NCBI GenBank assembly: GCA_910588285.1
Contig: CAJUQB010000010.1
Span: 8,015 to 72,014, forward strand
DNA: 64,000 nucleotides
Source: an uncultured Lachnospiraceae bacterium
Lineage (GTDB): Bacteria; Bacillota; Clostridia; Lachnospirales; Lachnospiraceae
Direction: 5' to 3'
Below the pieces are notes generated by a model that worked only from the letters and a program-made list of their open reading frames with translations, was not told the origin of the DNA and searched no databases. This document shows positions 24,830 to 33,118 of this stretch, piece by piece. Within the stretch, counting starts at the first letter, position 1; every line of letters begins with the position of its first letter. The position numbers and the translations under genes are program-made.

Positions 24830-26331
24830 TGAAGGATGTGATTTTGAAAATTGAAAATCTGGACAAGAGCTTTGGCATCACCCATGCAAATAAAAATATC
24901 AGCTTGGAGCTTCGAAGGGGTGAGGTGCGGGGGCTGGCCGGGGAGAACGGCTCCGGGAAATCCACCCTTTTGTCCCAGATTGCCGGGATTTATGCCAGTG
25001 ATTCCGGCACGATGTATAAGGATAGAAAGCCCTATAGCCCCAAATCCCCCATTGACGCCAATACCCATAAGATCGCCATGATCGTTCAGGAGCTGGGACT
25101 GGTGGGAAATCTTCCGGCGTCCGTGAACATCTTTTTGGGAAAAACCGGCCAATACACCAGGGGCGGCATGATCAGTTTAAAGAAGCTGTATGGGGAAGCC
25201 CAAAAGGTCTTGGAGCGCTGGGAGCTTCCGCCTATGAATTTTAAGAGAAAGGCTTCCGCTATGAATGTGGAGCAGCGGAAGATGATAGAGCTGGTGCGGG
25301 CCCTGTCTGCAGATCCGGATATTCTGATTCTGGACGAGGTGACCCAGTCCCTGTCCCATGACAACCGGGAGGTGATCTATAAGCTGATCCAAAAGTTCAA
25401 GGAGGAGGGAAGAAGTGTAATACTGATTTCCCATGATCTGGAGGAGACGTTAAAGATTACAGATACCATCTCGATCCTGCGGGACGGTGAGCTGATTGAT
25501 ACGGTGGTAAGCAGCCAGATTTCAGAGGATGACCTGAAGAGGAAGATGGTAGGACGTGAGCTGAACGAAGAATATTACCGGGTGGATATGGAGGAACAGT
25601 ATGAGGATGAGGTGATTTTATCTCTGAAGGATATTTCCTCCGCCACAGGGGTTTCCAATGTTTCTGTGGAAGTACATAAGGGTGAAATCATGGCCTTCTG
25701 CGGGCTGAGCGATTCCGGCATTCATGATATCGGCCAGCTGGCCTACGGGCTGATGAAGCCTACAAAGGGGGAAGTATACCTCCACCCGGACGGGATGCGT
25801 ATCACATCGCCGGCAGAAGCCCTGAAGCACCGGATGGCCTATGTTCCCAAGGATCGGGACGGGGAAGCCCTGCTGATGGGAAGCCATATCATGAACAATA
25901 CAGTTTTGCCGTCAACCGAGGGATTAGCCGGAAGGCTGGGGTATTTAAGTACAGCCAAAATGAAGGCTCTGGCAGAGGAGGCAAGGGAGCTGTTCAAGAT
26001 CAAGTGTACTGGCGTCATGCAGAATATGGGAGCCTTAAGCGGTGGAAATAAGCAGAAGGTAAACCTGGGCCGGTGGATGGTGAAGGATCTGCAGGTGATG
26101 ATTGTGGACTGTCCCACCCGCGGGGTGGACGTGGGGGTAAAAGCCTATATCTACCAGTGCCTGAAAGAGGCCAAGAGAAAGGGGATTGCAATTCTCATGA
26201 TTACCGATGAATTGTCGGAGGCTATCGGCATGGCGGATCATATTGTGGTGATGAAAAACGGTTCTGTGGAAAAGAAGATTGGACGCAGCGTTGGATTCCG
26301 GGAAGAGGAAATAATTGAGGTGATGGTATGA
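24829..26331 (+). CDS. CUT2-type ABC transporter ATPase (RbsA-like)
   Basis: A 500-residue tandem ATPase. The first half has Walker A GENGSGKST (about residues 36-44) and Walker B ILILDEVTQS, with a degenerate signature (MNVEQRKM). The second half has a degenerate Walker A (GLSDSGIHD) and an intact signature ALSGGNKQKV, then DCPTRGVDVG. This asymmetric pattern is usual for RbsA/MglA proteins. ATG 24829 overlaps the permease stop and its own end overlaps the next permease by four bases. Confidence 0.93.
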   Translation: MKDVILKIENLDKSFGITHANKNISLELRRGEVRGLAGENGSGKSTLLSQIAGIYASDSGTMYKDRKPYSPKSPIDANTHKIAMIVQELGLVGNLPASVNIFLGKTGQYTRGGMISLKKLYGEAQKVLERWELPPMNFKRKASAMNVEQRKMIELVRALSADPDILILDEVTQSLSHDNREVIYKLIQKFKEEGRSVILISHDLEETLKITDTISILRDGELIDTVVSSQISEDDLKRKMVGRELNEEYYRVDMEEQYEDEVILSLKDISSATGVSNVSVEVHKGEIMAFCGLSDSGIHDIGQLAYGLMKPTKGEVYLHPDGMRITSPAEALKHRMAYVPKDRDGEALLMGSHIMNNTVLPSTEGLAGRLGYLSTAKMKALAEEARELFKIKCTGVMQNMGALSGGNKQKVNLGRWMVKDLQVMIVDCPTRGVDVGVKAYIYQCLKEAKRKGIAILMITDELSEAIGMADHIVVMKNGSVEKKIGRSVGFREEEIIEVMV

Positions 26332-27296
26332 CAAAGAAAGTGAAACTGCTGGACATTATCCCGATTGTGATTTTGCTGGTGCTGGTGGCAGCCTTTGCCA
26401 TCCTGTCAAAGGGGACTACCTTAAGCGGATACAATCTCAGCAATATGATGGTACAGGTAGTGCCCGTAATTATTGGAAGCCTTGGGGTTATCTTCGTGGT
26501 ATCCCTGGGGGGGACCGATATCTCCATCGGGGCAAGCGCGGCTATGTGTTCCACTGTCGCTGCGCTGGTGGCCGGACGCTTCGGCTCCTGGCTGCTGCTG
26601 CCGGTGACATTGATTTTGACCATGGCCGTAGGCCTGTGTGTGGGGCTGCTTGTTTCCAAATGCCGGGTGAGCTCCTTTATGACTACCCTGGCGCTGCTGA
26701 TTGCATGCAGAGGATTTTTGAATTTCCTCCTGTCCTCCCAGGTGGTCTATACCCCCTCCGGCCTGGAATTCATGTCCAGCACAGGATTTGCAGTTACGCT
26801 GCTGGTAGTGGCTATTGTGGTTATATTCTTTGTATTTGAAAAAACAAAGTTTGGATATTACTGCAAATGCATCGGGGAGAATGAGCGCACCGTCCGGTCT
26901 GTGGGCATCAACGTGGATCGGATCCGCATCACCTGCTTTGTGCTGTCCGGATTGTTCGCCGGGATTGTAGGGGTGACCCAGATGTGCCGGGTAGGCGGCA
27001 GCAGCCAAACCCTTTGCAATATGCTGGAAATGCGGGTGCAGATGGCTATTTTCCTGGGGGGCATTCTGACCACAGGCGGGTTTTCCGCCAAGCTCTACAA
27101 GGTGATTATCGGTTCCATTACCATTACGGTGATTGAGAATGGGCTGACCATCTGCCGGGCCTCCAGCGCGGTATCAGAGGCCGTGGAGGGAATCCTTCTG
27201 GTAATCATCCTGTGCACAACGATTTATTTTAACAACGTATCGGAGAAGCATACGGTGCGCCTGTCCACCAACAGTACGATGGATGTGGAGGCGTAA
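26328..27296 (+). CDS. Second CUT2-type ABC transporter permease
   Basis: A 322-residue membrane protein, paralogous to the permease at 23858. It contains VVSLGGTDISIGASAAMCSTVAAL, the family marker close to the second membrane helix, and the loop CIGENERTVRSVGINVDRI. With two different permeases and one ATPase, the transporter probably forms a permease heterodimer. It ends the operon. Confidence 0.92.
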   Translation: MTKKVKLLDIIPIVILLVLVAAFAILSKGTTLSGYNLSNMMVQVVPVIIGSLGVIFVVSLGGTDISIGASAAMCSTVAALVAGRFGSWLLLPVTLILTMAVGLCVGLLVSKCRVSSFMTTLALLIACRGFLNFLLSSQVVYTPSGLEFMSSTGFAVTLLVVAIVVIFFVFEKTKFGYYCKCIGENERTVRSVGINVDRIRITCFVLSGLFAGIVGVTQMCRVGGSSQTLCNMLEMRVQMAIFLGGILTTGGFSAKLYKVIIGSITITVIENGLTICRASSAVSEAVEGILLVIILCTTIYFNNVSEKHTVRLSTNSTMDVEA

Positions 27297-27321
27297 ACAG
27301 GGGATCCCTAAAAAAATGCAG

Positions 27322-27350
27322 TGGATTTTTGAGGGAAAGTCAGATATAAT
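27322..27350 (+). promoter_or_regulatory. Possible sigma-A promoter of the grpB-like gene
   Basis: A perfect -10 hexamer TATAAT is at 27345-27350. The -35 at 17-bp spacing (TGGATT, 27322-27327) is poor. The 95 bases between it and ATG 27445 contain a possible hairpin pairing GGGGCA with TGCCCC. Confidence 0.4.
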
Positions 27351-27444
27351 GATGCTGTGAGACTGGGGGCAAAAAGGTTCTCCGCAGTCACTCAAGCTGC
27401 CCCTCTTTGAACCGGAACAAATATGGAGAATAGGGAAGGGAACC

Positions 27445-28095
27445 ATGGGAAAAGAATTATCGGAAATGTCTTTGGAAGAATTATGGGAGCTGTTTCCTAT
27501 ACGCCTTGTGCCCCATAGCGATAAGTGGAAGCACTATTATGACGAAATGGTGATTTTTCTGAACAGCATCTTGTCTGAGGAACCGATTGAGAGAATCAGT
27601 CATATTGGGAGCACGGCGATTGCCAATATCTGGGCAAAGGATATTGTTGATATACTGATTGAAGAACCAAAGGATTCTGATTTGGAGCATACGGCAAAGA
27701 TAATGGAAAGGAACGGATTTATCCGCATGTCAACAGAGGCAGGCAGAATATCCCTTAACTACGGGTATACGAAGGAGGGATTTGCAAAGAGAGTGTTTCA
27801 TGTACACCTTCGCTGTTCTGGGGATCATGATGAGCTGTATTTTCGGGATTATTTGAATGAGCATCCGCAGATAGCCAGGGAATACGAAGAGATCAAACTG
27901 CGGCTGTGGAAGCAATTTGAGCATGATCGGGATGCATATACCAACGCTAAGACAGCATTTATCCGGACCTGGACCCAGGAAGCAAAGAAGGTATCCTGGC
28001 ACCATGAGTATCAAAACACAGGGAAATGTATTTGGCATCCATGTGCTGCGGATCATCCCACAGCAGCCAGAAAGCATCCCACAGCAAATGAATGA
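27445..28095 (+). CDS. GrpB family protein (nucleotidyltransferase fold, UPF0157)
   Basis: A 216-residue GrpB-family protein. The family motif is VPHSDKWKHYYDEM early and ISHIGSTAIANIWAKDIVDILIE (about residues 49-71), matching the HIGSTSVPGLAAKPIIDI pattern with the acidic residues of a nucleotidyltransferase fold. The C-terminal third (from about residue 180) is variable. These proteins are often found as stand-alone genes or fused to CoaE; the substrate is not known. It appears unrelated to the catabolic operons around it. Confidence 0.85.
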   Translation: MGKELSEMSLEELWELFPIRLVPHSDKWKHYYDEMVIFLNSILSEEPIERISHIGSTAIANIWAKDIVDILIEEPKDSDLEHTAKIMERNGFIRMSTEAGRISLNYGYTKEGFAKRVFHVHLRCSGDHDELYFRDYLNEHPQIAREYEEIKLRLWKQFEHDRDAYTNAKTAFIRTWTQEAKKVSWHHEYQNTGKCIWHPCAADHPTAARKHPTANE

Positions 28096-28195
28096 ATCTG
28101 CTGCCTCCAGCGGCCGAAATAGAAGCTGACAGCGGTTGGTAAGAGCCGCTGTGGCACAATGAGATCAGAGAAACGAGATCAAAGGAGGAAGACTT

Positions 28196-28774
28196 ATGGC
28201 AATGCAGATTCATGGAAGCTACGATCCTTCCCAGACCAGTTATGCAGAGAAGCTGCGGGAAAAACAGGCCTCTGAGAGAGCGGAAAAGGAAGCAAAAGAG
28301 GCAAAAGAAGCAGAAAAGGCTGCAAGGGCAAAGGAAGCAGAAAAGGCTGCGGATGCAAAAGGATCGGGACGGCGGCCCCAGCCCCAGGATGCATACATCA
28401 GCAGCGAAAAGGAGGGGCAAAAGCCCACCGGCCTGTACCGGGTAGAACAGGACGAGAAGGGCAACCGGAAAATCGTATTTGATGACCCGAAGAAGGCTGA
28501 ACGAACAGAGGAAAAGGAAGAGCCCAAGAAGGCCAGTCGTGGAGAGGAGAAGGAAGAGCCCAAGGAGGAGATCTGCGTCGGCAATACCAATGGGGTTGAC
28601 CGGGAAATCCAGAAGCTGAAAGAGAAGAAGCAGCAGCTGGAGCAGCAGATTCAGTCCGCCTCTGGGGATGAAAGGAAGACCCGGGAGCTTCAGAAAAAGC
28701 TGGCGCAGATAGAGCAGGAGTTAAGCCAGAAGGATACGGAGACATACCGACGGCAGCACACGGTTTTTTCTTAA
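28196..28774 (+). CDS. Hypothetical charged coiled-coil protein
   Basis: I do not recognise a characterised family. This 192-residue soluble protein has three parts: a highly charged Ala/Glu/Lys helix (about 15-60, repeats of KEAEKAA), a short ordered-looking centre with KPTGLYRVEQDEKGNRKIVFDDP (about 83-105), and a C-terminal coiled coil (about 135-185, EIQKLKEKKQQLEQQIQS). AAAGGAGG seven bases before ATG 28196 shows it is translated. No signal peptide or membrane segment. Similar small proteins are frequent in Lachnospiraceae but their role is unknown to me. Confidence 0.7.
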   Translation: MAMQIHGSYDPSQTSYAEKLREKQASERAEKEAKEAKEAEKAARAKEAEKAADAKGSGRRPQPQDAYISSEKEGQKPTGLYRVEQDEKGNRKIVFDDPKKAERTEEKEEPKKASRGEEKEEPKEEICVGNTNGVDREIQKLKEKKQQLEQQIQSASGDERKTRELQKKLAQIEQELSQKDTETYRRQHTVFS

Positions 28775-28826
28775 ATCGAAAAGAAAAAAGAGAAGAGATG
28801 GCCGGGAAATAGACCGTCTGAAAAAG

Positions 28827-28862
28827 GAGGAGCCAGAGACTGGTACAAGTCGCTGGCTCCTC
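28827..28862. terminator. Terminator hairpin between convergent genes
   Basis: GAGGAGCCAG-A-GACT pairs with AGTC-G-CTGGCTCCTC around the loop GGTACA. On the minus strand the stem is followed by T5, so it should terminate the Uma2/TetR transcription unit. On the plus strand it may slow transcription from the hypothetical gene. Confidence 0.8.
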
Positions 28863-28873
28863 TGCTATTCCGG

Positions 28874-29359
28874 CTAAATATGCAGCAAATCGGCAATCCC
28901 GGAGAAATCGATAAGCAGATCATCGAAAATATGAACTTTGATGGTAGAATCAAAGGAATATTGCAGGCTGGGCAGATCTTGCTCAAAATAGTTGACGGTT
29001 ACTGTTTTGCGGCGTGGATCCACGATCCAATATTCCCGGACACCGGCATTTTTGTAATAATAGAGCTTGCGGATATAATCATCTGCAGCATTGCCGGGCG
29101 AAATGATTTCTATGATGAAATCCGGGGCCCCATTGCAGCGCTTGCCGTCCAGCTTGTCCCTGCTGCATACGATCATAAGATCAGGCTGAACGATGGTGAG
29201 GGGATCATCCGTCAATTTCACATCAAAGGGGGCATGAAACACATGGCATGGCCCCTGTTTGCTCTTGAGATACGTGTTCAGTATTGTTGAAAGCTCCATA
29301 GAGATTGTCTGGTGCTCCTGGGAGGGGCTGGCCATATCATAAATATGCCCGTCAAACAC
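28874..29359 (-). pseudogene. Uma2-family PD-(D/E)XK endonuclease, 5'-truncated
   Basis: The 161 residues match the Uma2 (DUF820) restriction-endonuclease fold. They include GHIYDMASPSQEHQ, the core QPDLMIVC and APDFIIEIISPGN, and the conserved YKNAGVREYWIVDPRRK. Uma2 proteins normally start some 20-25 residues earlier with a segment like YTLEDY...PEGVRAELIDG. Here the frame can be followed back through ENVRAEVFDGHIYDM, but it then hits the stop codon of the TetR gene. No ATG is available, only GTG at 29359. The gene therefore appears to have lost its first codons at the junction with the TetR gene. It may still be translated from GTG. Confidence 0.75.
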
Positions 29360-29401
29360 TTCGGCTCGGACATTCTCCGGGATAAAATGGCAAGCAAAGG
29401 G

Positions 29402-30097
29402 TTATTCAAGAAAGGTCGGGAAGGTATCATCAAAGGCATGAATCTTCTGCGGGAAATCCGGGCAGGTCTTGTGCTTGTAGACCAGATAATTGGCTCCTAC
29501 CCGCAGGGAATTCAAAAGCTGGATCATATCGTTGACAGACAATATATCCTCCTTCCGGGAGAAGAGCCAGGAGCGGATGACAATCAGGTGCATTTCGACG
29601 AACATGTTCAGAAAATATGCCCGGAGAGAGTCCTGGGCCATATGATCATAGTCCATCATTTCGTTGATGATTTCCCGCAGCCGGCCCTTGATCTTAAAGG
29701 AAAAATATTCATCCCCGTATTCCGGGTGGAGCAGAGCCATGATGGAATCCCGGTTTTCACTGCAAAAGGAAAACCACATGTTCAGGGACTCCGGCGCCCC
29801 GTAGTCAAATTTCTCCGGAAAGCTCTCGTAGGAAAAATCCTGGGCAGGCTTTTGGCACAGCTGGCTGTATCTGCGGGAGAAATCCTCCAGCAGATTGTCC
29901 TGGATCCGGGCCATCAGTTCGTAAATATCGCTGAAATACAGGTAAAAGGTGCCCCGGGTAATTCCGGCGCAGCTGCATAGCTCCTTGACGGTGATCTTAT
30001 CCCAGGGCTTTTTCTGCATCAGCTTCAAGTAGCTGTCGGTAATCCTTTGTATGGTCTGTTGATATCTCTGGTTTTTGTGTTCTTTGGTTGTATTCAT
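29402..30097 (-). CDS. TetR/AcrR-family transcriptional regulator
   Basis: A 231-residue regulator with an N-terminal TetR helix-turn-helix: RITDSYLKLMQKKPWDKITVKELCSCAGITRGTFYLYFSDI (about residues 18-58, read in parts). The C-terminal ligand domain is of the TetR_C type seen in DhaS-like proteins of Firmicutes. It is transcribed away from the 4-hydroxybutyrate operon, separated by 499 bases, and may control that operon or itself. No clear operator was found. Confidence 0.88.
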   Translation of the reverse strand: MNTTKEHKNQRYQQTIQRITDSYLKLMQKKPWDKITVKELCSCAGITRGTFYLYFSDIYELMARIQDNLLEDFSRRYSQLCQKPAQDFSYESFPEKFDYGAPESLNMWFSFCSENRDSIMALLHPEYGDEYFSFKIKGRLREIINEMMDYDHMAQDSLRAYFLNMFVEMHLIVIRSWLFSRKEDILSVNDMIQLLNSLRVGANYLVYKHKTCPDFPQKIHAFDDTFPTFLE

Positions 30098-30250
30098 GGC
30101 ATATTAAAAATCTCTGGAATCCCTTATGGTATCAATAACTTCTTTTCACCTTTCTTGACGATCTGGCGAAGCATTTGCTCCTTATTATATCTCATCTTCA
30201 GAAAGTCCGCAAGTCCTTGAAAATGCAAACCCTATGCAGCATCAAAAGCG

Positions 30251-30400
30251 CGTTACCATTCACGGCCCGGGGGCCGCTCATAGTAACGATTCGGGGCGAT
30301 ATTCCGAATTTTGCTACGCAAAAATCGCCCCTCACTCCTGAATCATTTTCTCACGGAATGCGCAGCTAGTGCGCATTCCTGACCCATGAAAAGTAACAAA
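30251..30400 (-). repeat. Dispersed palindromic intergenic repeat, copy 2
   Basis: The core at 30293-30331 is the reverse complement of the element at 19744-19782, with the same GGGGCGAT/ATCGCCCC stem and TTTTGC/GCAAAA inner hairpin. This copy has two extra modules. One is CGTTAC...GTAACG (30251-30288), enclosing a GC-rich palindrome. The other is a 10-bp hairpin, GGAATGCGCA/TGCGCATTCC, at 30355-30379. It occupies the gap 30098-30596; the rest of the gap holds the sigma-54 promoter and operator only. Confidence 0.8.
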
Positions 30401-30429
30401 AGCGCCGGAACACATATAGGAAATTAAAA

Positions 30430-30446
30430 TTGGCACAAAATTTGCT
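30430..30446 (+). promoter_or_regulatory. Sigma-54 promoter of the 4-hydroxybutyrate operon
   Basis: TTGGCACAAAATTTGCT matches the -24/-12 consensus with GG and GC ten bases apart. The predicted start near 30456 gives a long leader of about 140 bases before ATG 30597. Confidence 0.85.
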
Positions 30447-30559
30447 TGATATACAGTGGAGGGAACATCATTTTGCCGGCCATAGAGAGCAAACCGTAAC
30501 AAATTGGCAGGATATCAGGAGAGGGCCAGGCAAAATGACTGACATAACAGCAAACAAAA

Positions 30560-30573
30560 TTGCAATCATGCAA
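30560..30573. promoter_or_regulatory. TTGCA-N4-TGCAA operator downstream of its promoter
   Basis: TTGCA-ATCA-TGCAA is perfect, but it lies about 110 bp downstream of the predicted transcription start and 24 bp before ATG 30597. Enhancers can act from downstream, or the site could repress. No perfect site was found upstream of this promoter within the gap. Confidence 0.7.
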
Positions 30574-30596
30574 AAAAAGAACAAGGAGGAGACAGA

Positions 30597-31640
30597 ATGA
30601 AAGCATTGATTTATGAAGGGCCAAAAAAAATTAGTCTGGAAGAGATCCCCATGCCGGTAGCAGAGGGAACCGATGTGGTGGTGAAGGTGGCAAGAGCCGG
30701 AATCTGCGGCTCCGATATCACGGCCTATCTCTATGACGGCCACAGAGTCGGCATCTTTCCCAAGGGGGAGATGGGCGTAGACGGCCAGTTCGGTCATGAG
30801 ATGGTAGGTACGGTGTACCAGGTGGGCCGGGACGTAACGGATATTCAGGTGGGAGACCGGGTATTTGTCAACCCCACCACCTGCAAGCGCAACGGCATGC
30901 TGGGCTGCGATATGGCAGGGGCATTTTCCGAGTATGTTCTGGTGGAGGATGCCAAGTACGGCAATAACCTGCTGAAGCTGGAGGATGAGGTGTCCTTCGA
31001 TGAGGCCATTGTGGTGGAGCCTCTGGCAGTGGGAACCCATGGGAAGAACTGTGTCAATGTAAAGGCCCATGAGCATGTGGTGGTGTACGGCGCGGGAACC
31101 ATCGGCCTGTGTACCTTAAATGCCCTGATTGCCTCCGGCGTGCGCAATCCCGTGGTGGTGGATGTGAACCAGGAGCGGCTTAAGCTGGTGAAGGAGATGG
31201 GAGGCGTGCCCTTCCATCCGGAACAGGACGGCGACCTGAAGGAATTTTTGACCGCTCATTTCGGCTCCCTTTTGAACATGTTTATGGAGCCCTGTGTGGA
31301 TGTGGATGTGTACATTGACTGCGCCGGAGCCCCCTCCATTCTGGAGCAGGTGATCGGCATGGCCAAGGGCGGGGCCAGGATCTCCATTGTGGCGGTCTAT
31401 AAGAAGCCCATCACCTTTGACCTGGCGCCCTTTGCAGCCCCCCGGCTGACCCTGCAGGGCTCTACCGGCTACGATGTTCCGGACATTGTGGAGGCCTTAA
31501 ACAACGTTACCGGCCACCGCACCAAAGCGCCGGAAATTGTCACCCATCATTTTCCCCATAGCCAGGCAGTGGAGGCCTTTGAGACGGCATGCAACCCGGC
31601 TACCGGAGCCATCAAGGTAGTGATTGATTACGAAGCATAA
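30597..31640 (+). CDS. Zinc-dependent medium-chain alcohol dehydrogenase
   Basis: A 347-residue MDR dehydrogenase of the threonine/sorbitol dehydrogenase group. Catalytic Cys in RAGICGSDITAY (about residue 38) and His/Glu in FGHEMVG are present. The four-cysteine structural zinc loop of the 3681 gene is largely missing: the region reads NPTTCKRNGMLGCDMAG with only two Cys. The NAD motif is VVVYGAGTIGLCTLNAL. It leads the operon with the 4-hydroxybutyryl-CoA enzymes, and could act on a hydroxy-acid or polyol precursor. Confidence 0.85.
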   Translation: MKALIYEGPKKISLEEIPMPVAEGTDVVVKVARAGICGSDITAYLYDGHRVGIFPKGEMGVDGQFGHEMVGTVYQVGRDVTDIQVGDRVFVNPTTCKRNGMLGCDMAGAFSEYVLVEDAKYGNNLLKLEDEVSFDEAIVVEPLAVGTHGKNCVNVKAHEHVVVYGAGTIGLCTLNALIASGVRNPVVVDVNQERLKLVKEMGGVPFHPEQDGDLKEFLTAHFGSLLNMFMEPCVDVDVYIDCAGAPSILEQVIGMAKGGARISIVAVYKKPITFDLAPFAAPRLTLQGSTGYDVPDIVEALNNVTGHRTKAPEIVTHHFPHSQAVEAFETACNPATGAIKVVIDYEA

Positions 31641-31653
31641 GGAGGAAGATATT

Positions 31654-33105
31654 ATGGCTTTAATGACAGGAGAACAGTATATCGAAAGTATTCGGAAGAT
31701 GAACATGGAAATCTATATGTTTGGAGAGAAGGTGGAAAATCCCGTAGACCATCCCATTCTGCGGCCTTCCCTGAATTCTGTGCGGATGACCTATGATCTG
31801 GCCCAGGATCCCCAGTACAAGGATCTGATGACCGTGAAATCCCCCTATACGGGCAACACCATCAACCGTTTTACCCATATCCACCAGAGCACCGAGGATC
31901 TGAAGAACAAGGTAAAAATGCAGCGTCTCTGCGGTCAGAAGACAGCGGCCTGCTTCCAGCGCTGCGTGGGAATGGATGCTTTTAACGCAGAGTTTTCCAC
32001 CACCTTTGAAATTGATAAGAAATACGGCACCAGCTACCATGAGAACTTCAAAAAATACATGAACTACTGTGCTGATCATGACCTGACTGTGGACGGCGCC
32101 ATGACAGATCCCAAGGGAGACAGGTCCAAGGCCCCCCATGCCCAGGAGGATCCGGATATGTATCTGCGGGTAGTAGAGCGCAGGGCGGACGGCATTGTGG
32201 TGCGGGGCGCCAAAGCCCATCAGACCGGCATCTGCAATTCCCATGAGGTGATTGTAATGCCCACCATTTCCATGGGGCCGGAGGATAAGGATTATGCGGT
32301 ATCCTTTGCAGTGCCGGTAGATACCAAGGGGATCTTCATGATTATCGGACGCCAGTCCTGCGATACCCGCAAGCTGGAGGGCTCACAGATGGATGTAGGC
32401 AATTCCGAGTTCGGCGGCGTTGAGGCATTGGTGGTCTTTGACGATGTGTTTGTGCCCAATGACCGGATCTTCATGGACGGAGAGACGGAGTTTGCAGGGA
32501 TGCTGGTAGAACGGTTTGCAGGCTATCACCGCCAGTCCTACGGCGGCTGCAAGGTGGGCGTGGGCGACGTGCTCATCGGCGCTGCGGCAGTTGCAGCGGA
32601 TTACAACGGCGTGGCAAAGGCTTCTGCAGTGAAGGATAAGCTGATCGAGATGACCCACCTCAACGAGACCCTGTATTGCTGCGGCATCGCATGCTCTTCG
32701 GAGGGCAGCGCCACCGAGTCCGGGGCTTATATGATCGACCTGCTTCTGGCCAATGTCTGCAAGCAGAATGTCACCAGATTCCCCTATGAGATTGTGCGTC
32801 TGGCGGAGGATATTGCCGGCGGCCTGATGGTGACTGCACCCTCAGAGAAGGATTTCAGGGACGAGAAGCTTGGAAAATATATTGACAAATACTTAAAGGG
32901 CACGGCAGATGTTTCCACAGAGAACCGCTTAAAGATTCTGCGGCTCATCGAGAACCTTTCCTTAGGCACGGCAGCAGTAGGCTACCGCACAGAGTCCATG
33001 CACGGCGCAGGCTCTCCCCAGGCACAGCGGATCATGATTGCCCGTCAGGGGAACTTGGGGGCCAAGAAGAAGCTGGCAAAGGCCATCGCCCACATTGAGG
33101 AGTAG
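31654..33105 (+). CDS. abfD: 4-hydroxybutyryl-CoA dehydratase / vinylacetyl-CoA isomerase
   Basis: A 483-residue [4Fe-4S] flavoenzyme that converts 4-hydroxybutyryl-CoA to crotonyl-CoA. The known iron-sulfur ligands of the Clostridium aminobutyricum enzyme are three Cys and one His. Here they appear as Cys100 and Cys104 (AACFQRCVG), His292 and Cys299 (YHRQSYGGC), with the same spacings. The flavin-binding region (HQTGICNSHEVIVMP) is conserved. ATG 31654 follows GGAGGAAG. The protein belongs to the HpaB/PvcC-like fold, but the ligand set separates it from 4-hydroxyphenylacetate monooxygenase. Oxygen-sensitive, so the organism is a strict anaerobe. Confidence 0.95.
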   Translation: MALMTGEQYIESIRKMNMEIYMFGEKVENPVDHPILRPSLNSVRMTYDLAQDPQYKDLMTVKSPYTGNTINRFTHIHQSTEDLKNKVKMQRLCGQKTAACFQRCVGMDAFNAEFSTTFEIDKKYGTSYHENFKKYMNYCADHDLTVDGAMTDPKGDRSKAPHAQEDPDMYLRVVERRADGIVVRGAKAHQTGICNSHEVIVMPTISMGPEDKDYAVSFAVPVDTKGIFMIIGRQSCDTRKLEGSQMDVGNSEFGGVEALVVFDDVFVPNDRIFMDGETEFAGMLVERFAGYHRQSYGGCKVGVGDVLIGAAAVAADYNGVAKASAVKDKLIEMTHLNETLYCCGIACSSEGSATESGAYMIDLLLANVCKQNVTRFPYEIVRLAEDIAGGLMVTAPSEKDFRDEKLGKYIDKYLKGTADVSTENRLKILRLIENLSLGTAAVGYRTESMHGAGSPQAQRIMIARQGNLGAKKKLAKAIAHIEE

Positions 33106-33118
33106 TGAGGTGACGGAT

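Noticed and set aside
28148..28165. TGGCACAATGAGATC as a sigma-54 promoter for the charged hypothetical protein
   Set aside because: No GC at the -12 position.
31654..33105. 4-hydroxyphenylacetate 3-monooxygenase
   Set aside because: Same fold, but the three Cys and one His iron-sulfur ligands and the adjacent CoA-transferase indicate 4-hydroxybutyryl-CoA dehydratase.
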